A DNA stretch of 64,000 nt, taken from contig JAHBYP010000003.1 in NCBI GenBank assembly GCA_019635875.1, positions 434,001 through 498,000 on the forward strand, read 5' to 3'. Positions 62,267 to 64,000 of this stretch are shown one piece after another. A model generated the notes under the pieces. That model saw only the letters and a program-made list of their open reading frames with translations, made no database searches and was not told the DNA's origin. The stretch comes from Alphaproteobacteria bacterium (GTDB taxonomy: Bacteria > Pseudomonadota > Alphaproteobacteria > Reyranellales > Reyranellaceae). The position numbers and the translations under genes were made by a program. The first letter of the stretch is position 1; each line of letters starts with the position of its first letter.

Positions 62267-63427
62267 ATGCAGTTCTCAGCCGAACACGAGCAGATCCGCC
62301 GCACCCTGCGCACGATCATCGATCGCGACATCAATCCGCACGTCGACAAATGGGAAGAGGACGGCATCTTTCCGGCGCACGAGGTGTTCAAGAAGCTGGG
62401 CGATGCCGGCCTGCTGGGCATCCACAAGCCGGTCGAGTATGGCGGCATGGGGCTGGACTATTCCTACGCCATGGTGATGGCGGAGGAGTTGGGTCACATC
62501 AATTGCGGCTCGGTGCCGATGGCGATCGGCGTGCAGACCGACATGGCCACCCCGGCGCTGGCGCGCTTCGGCAGCGACGAGCTGCGCAAGGAGTTCCTCG
62601 CGCCGTCGATTGCCGGCGACTACGTCGCCTGCCTCGGCGTCTCGGAGGTCGGCGCCGGATCGGACGTCGCTTCGATCAAGACGACAGCCAGGCGCGTCGG
62701 TGGTGACTATGTCATAGACGGCGGCAAGATGTGGACCACCAACGGCACCCAGGCGGACTGGATCTGCCTGCTGGCCAATACCGGCGGCGAGCAGGTCCAT
62801 CGCAACAAGTCGCTGATCTGCGTGCCGATGAAGACGCCGGGCGTGCAGGTCGTGAAGAAGCTCGACAAGATGGGCATGCGCAGCTCCGACACGGCGCAGA
62901 TCTTCTTCGACAGCGTCAAGGTGCCGGCGCGCTACCTGATCGGCAGCGAAGGCATGGGCTTCACCTACCAGATGCAGCAGTTCCAGGAGGAGCGGCTGTG
63001 GGGCGCGATCAGCGCCGTGGTCGGCATGGAACGCCTGATCCAGCAGACCATCGAGTACACGCGCAACCGCAAGGTCTTCGGCAAGCCGCTGCTCGACAAC
63101 CAGGTGATCCACTTCAAGCTCGCCGAGCTGCAGACCGAGATCGAGCTGGTGCGCTCGCTGTGCTACCGCGCCTGCGAGGAGTACATCGACGGCAGGGACG
63201 TCGTGATGCTGGCCTCGATGGCCAAGCTCAAGGCCGGCCGCATGGTGCGCCTCGTGGCCGACGGCTGCCTGCAATACTGGGGCGGCGCCGGCTACCTCTG
63301 GGAAAGCCCGACGGCACGCGCCTTCCGCGACACTCGCCTGGCCTCGATCGGCGGCGGCGCCGATGAGGTCATGCTGCAGATCATCGCCAAGCTGATGGGC
63401 ACCCTGCCCCGGCTGGGCAATCGCTGA
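62267..63427 (+). CDS. Acyl-CoA dehydrogenase (second of tandem pair)
   Basis: Protein of 386 residues, close copy of the preceding gene with the same motifs (CLGVSEVGAGSDVASIKT, QYWGGAGYLWESPTARAFRD, SIGGGADEVML). The two differ most around residues 70-85 and 220-235, where substrate contacts are expected, so specificity may have changed after duplication. It starts 3 bp after the first dehydrogenase stop. A citronellyl-CoA dehydrogenase (AtuD) role for one or both is suggested by gene order. Confidence 0.92.
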   Translation: MQFSAEHEQIRRTLRTIIDRDINPHVDKWEEDGIFPAHEVFKKLGDAGLLGIHKPVEYGGMGLDYSYAMVMAEELGHINCGSVPMAIGVQTDMATPALARFGSDELRKEFLAPSIAGDYVACLGVSEVGAGSDVASIKTTARRVGGDYVIDGGKMWTTNGTQADWICLLANTGGEQVHRNKSLICVPMKTPGVQVVKKLDKMGMRSSDTAQIFFDSVKVPARYLIGSEGMGFTYQMQQFQEERLWGAISAVVGMERLIQQTIEYTRNRKVFGKPLLDNQVIHFKLAELQTEIELVRSLCYRACEEYIDGRDVVMLASMAKLKAGRMVRLVADGCLQYWGGAGYLWESPTARAFRDTRLASIGGGADEVMLQIIAKLMGTLPRLGNR

Positions 63428-63476
63428 TGTCTGTCATCACTTCGCTCGACACGACAGATTGAGACTGGAGTCCCCG

Positions 63477-64000
63477 ATGGCCGATTTCCGCGCATCCTAT
63501 GAGACGCTGATCCTGCGCCGCGAGCGCATGCGCCTCTACGTCACGCTCAACCGGCCGGAGGTGAAGAATGCGCTCAACCCGACCTTGCTGGCCGAGCTGC
63601 GCGAGGTCGTCGACATTCTGAAGGACCGCGACGACATCAAGGCGGTGATCCTGCGTGGCGCCGGCGGCACGTTCTGCGCCGGCGCCGACCTGAAGAACAT
63701 GGAAGCGAGCATGGGCGAAGCACCCAAGGCCGGCGAGAAGGATCCCATCGCGACCGGCAACCGCCAGTACGGCACCTTCCTCGAAGCGCTCGGCAACCTG
63801 CCGCAGGCCGTGGTCGCCGCGGTCGAGGGCTACGCCATCGCCGGCGGCTTCGGCATCGTGTGCACGTCGGACATCGCCATCGTCACCGAGGACGCCGGCT
63901 TCGCCATGAGCGAGACCGCGATCGGCATCGTCCCGGCGCAGATCGCGCCGTTCGTCGCAGCCCGCATCGGCGTCTCGCAAACCCGCCACCTCACCCTGAC
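63477..64000 (+). CDS. Enoyl-CoA hydratase-family protein (3' end outside window)
   Basis: The first 174 codons are present. MADFRASYETLILRRERMR leads into LNRPEVKNALN, then the oxyanion region GTFCAGADLKNM and the second loop VEGYAIAGGFGIVCTSDIAI, with an acidic residue in EDAGFAMSETAIG. It is the likely third step of the pathway (AtuE or LiuC-like hydratase) after the carboxylase and dehydrogenases. It starts 49 bp after the previous stop. Confidence 0.88.
   Translation, partial: MADFRASYETLILRRERMRLYVTLNRPEVKNALNPTLLAELREVVDILKDRDDIKAVILRGAGGTFCAGADLKNMEASMGEAPKAGEKDPIATGNRQYGTFLEALGNLPQAVVAAVEGYAIAGGFGIVCTSDIAIVTEDAGFAMSETAIGIVPAQIAPFVAARIGVSQTRHLTL

Overview
This is high-GC, gene-dense DNA. 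It contains no rRNA, tRNA, CRISPR array or prophage that I can recognise. The protein families, the SOS box format (GAAC-N7-GAAC, the alphaproteobacterial LexA site) and the abundance of uptake systems and CoA-dependent catabolism point to a free-living soil or water alphaproteobacterium of the Rhizobiales/Rhodospirillales type. The genus cannot be read from the sequence. Very long open frames on the wrong strand are common because of base composition and were discarded.

Layout. (1) 1-7437: the end of an exported metallo-beta-lactamase-fold protein, a tautomerase, then the SOS mutasome cassette imuA-imuB-dnaE2 behind a LexA box, with a complete VapBC (FitAB-like) toxin-antitoxin pair lodged between imuB and dnaE2. 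(2) 7438-13637: a ligase-associated DNA repair set (Lhr-type helicase, MBL-fold exonuclease, ATP-dependent ligase), split by a REP-associated tyrosine transposase (RAYT) that lies between two perfect 29-bp inverted REP copies. (3) 13632-24707: a second VapBC pair, moaA, exported intradiol dioxygenase, a tightly overlapped panE-like/ilvD-like/extradiol dioxygenase operon, a MetE-like protein, NIPSNAP, an MFS transporter, NAD kinase and an AbrB-family membrane protein. (4) 24822-36877: catabolic and transport genes (SDR, Bug-type binding protein, enoyl-CoA hydratase, acyl-CoA synthetase, FAD oxidase), then marR-hydrolase and a three-subunit molybdenum hydroxylase. (5) 36879-49845: a TRAP transporter, a BASS-type transporter, an exported HExxH protein, a creatininase, two TauD/TfdA dioxygenases with a small hydrolase, and a fused indolepyruvate ferredoxin oxidoreductase. 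(6) 49963-57213: SDR, a membrane protein with two L7/L12-like modules, a GGT-family protein, a VOC protein opposite a CGNR zinc-finger regulator, and a response regulator/PAS histidine kinase pair. (7) 57600-64000: a small unknown gene, an SCP2-like protein and, divergent from it, SDR, biotin-carboxylase beta subunit, two near-identical acyl-CoA dehydrogenases and an enoyl-CoA hydratase. This order resembles the atu (acyclic terpene) or liu (leucine) acyl-CoA pathways.

The intergenic spaces carry several families of palindromic repeats. One family of about 68 bp occurs four times, and every copy sits between two convergent genes, where it could serve as a two-way terminator. Regulatory sites with good sequence support are the LexA box, an operator-like palindrome before vapB, paired palindromes at the CGNR regulator, and a 22-bp palindrome in the divergent SCP2/SDR promoter.

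No wholly new system stands out. The most unusual arrangements are the toxin-antitoxin module inside the SOS mutasome operon, the RAYT/REP unit whose REP supplies the N-terminal codons of the repair helicase, the convergent-gap repeat family, and the membrane-anchored tandem L7/L12-like protein.
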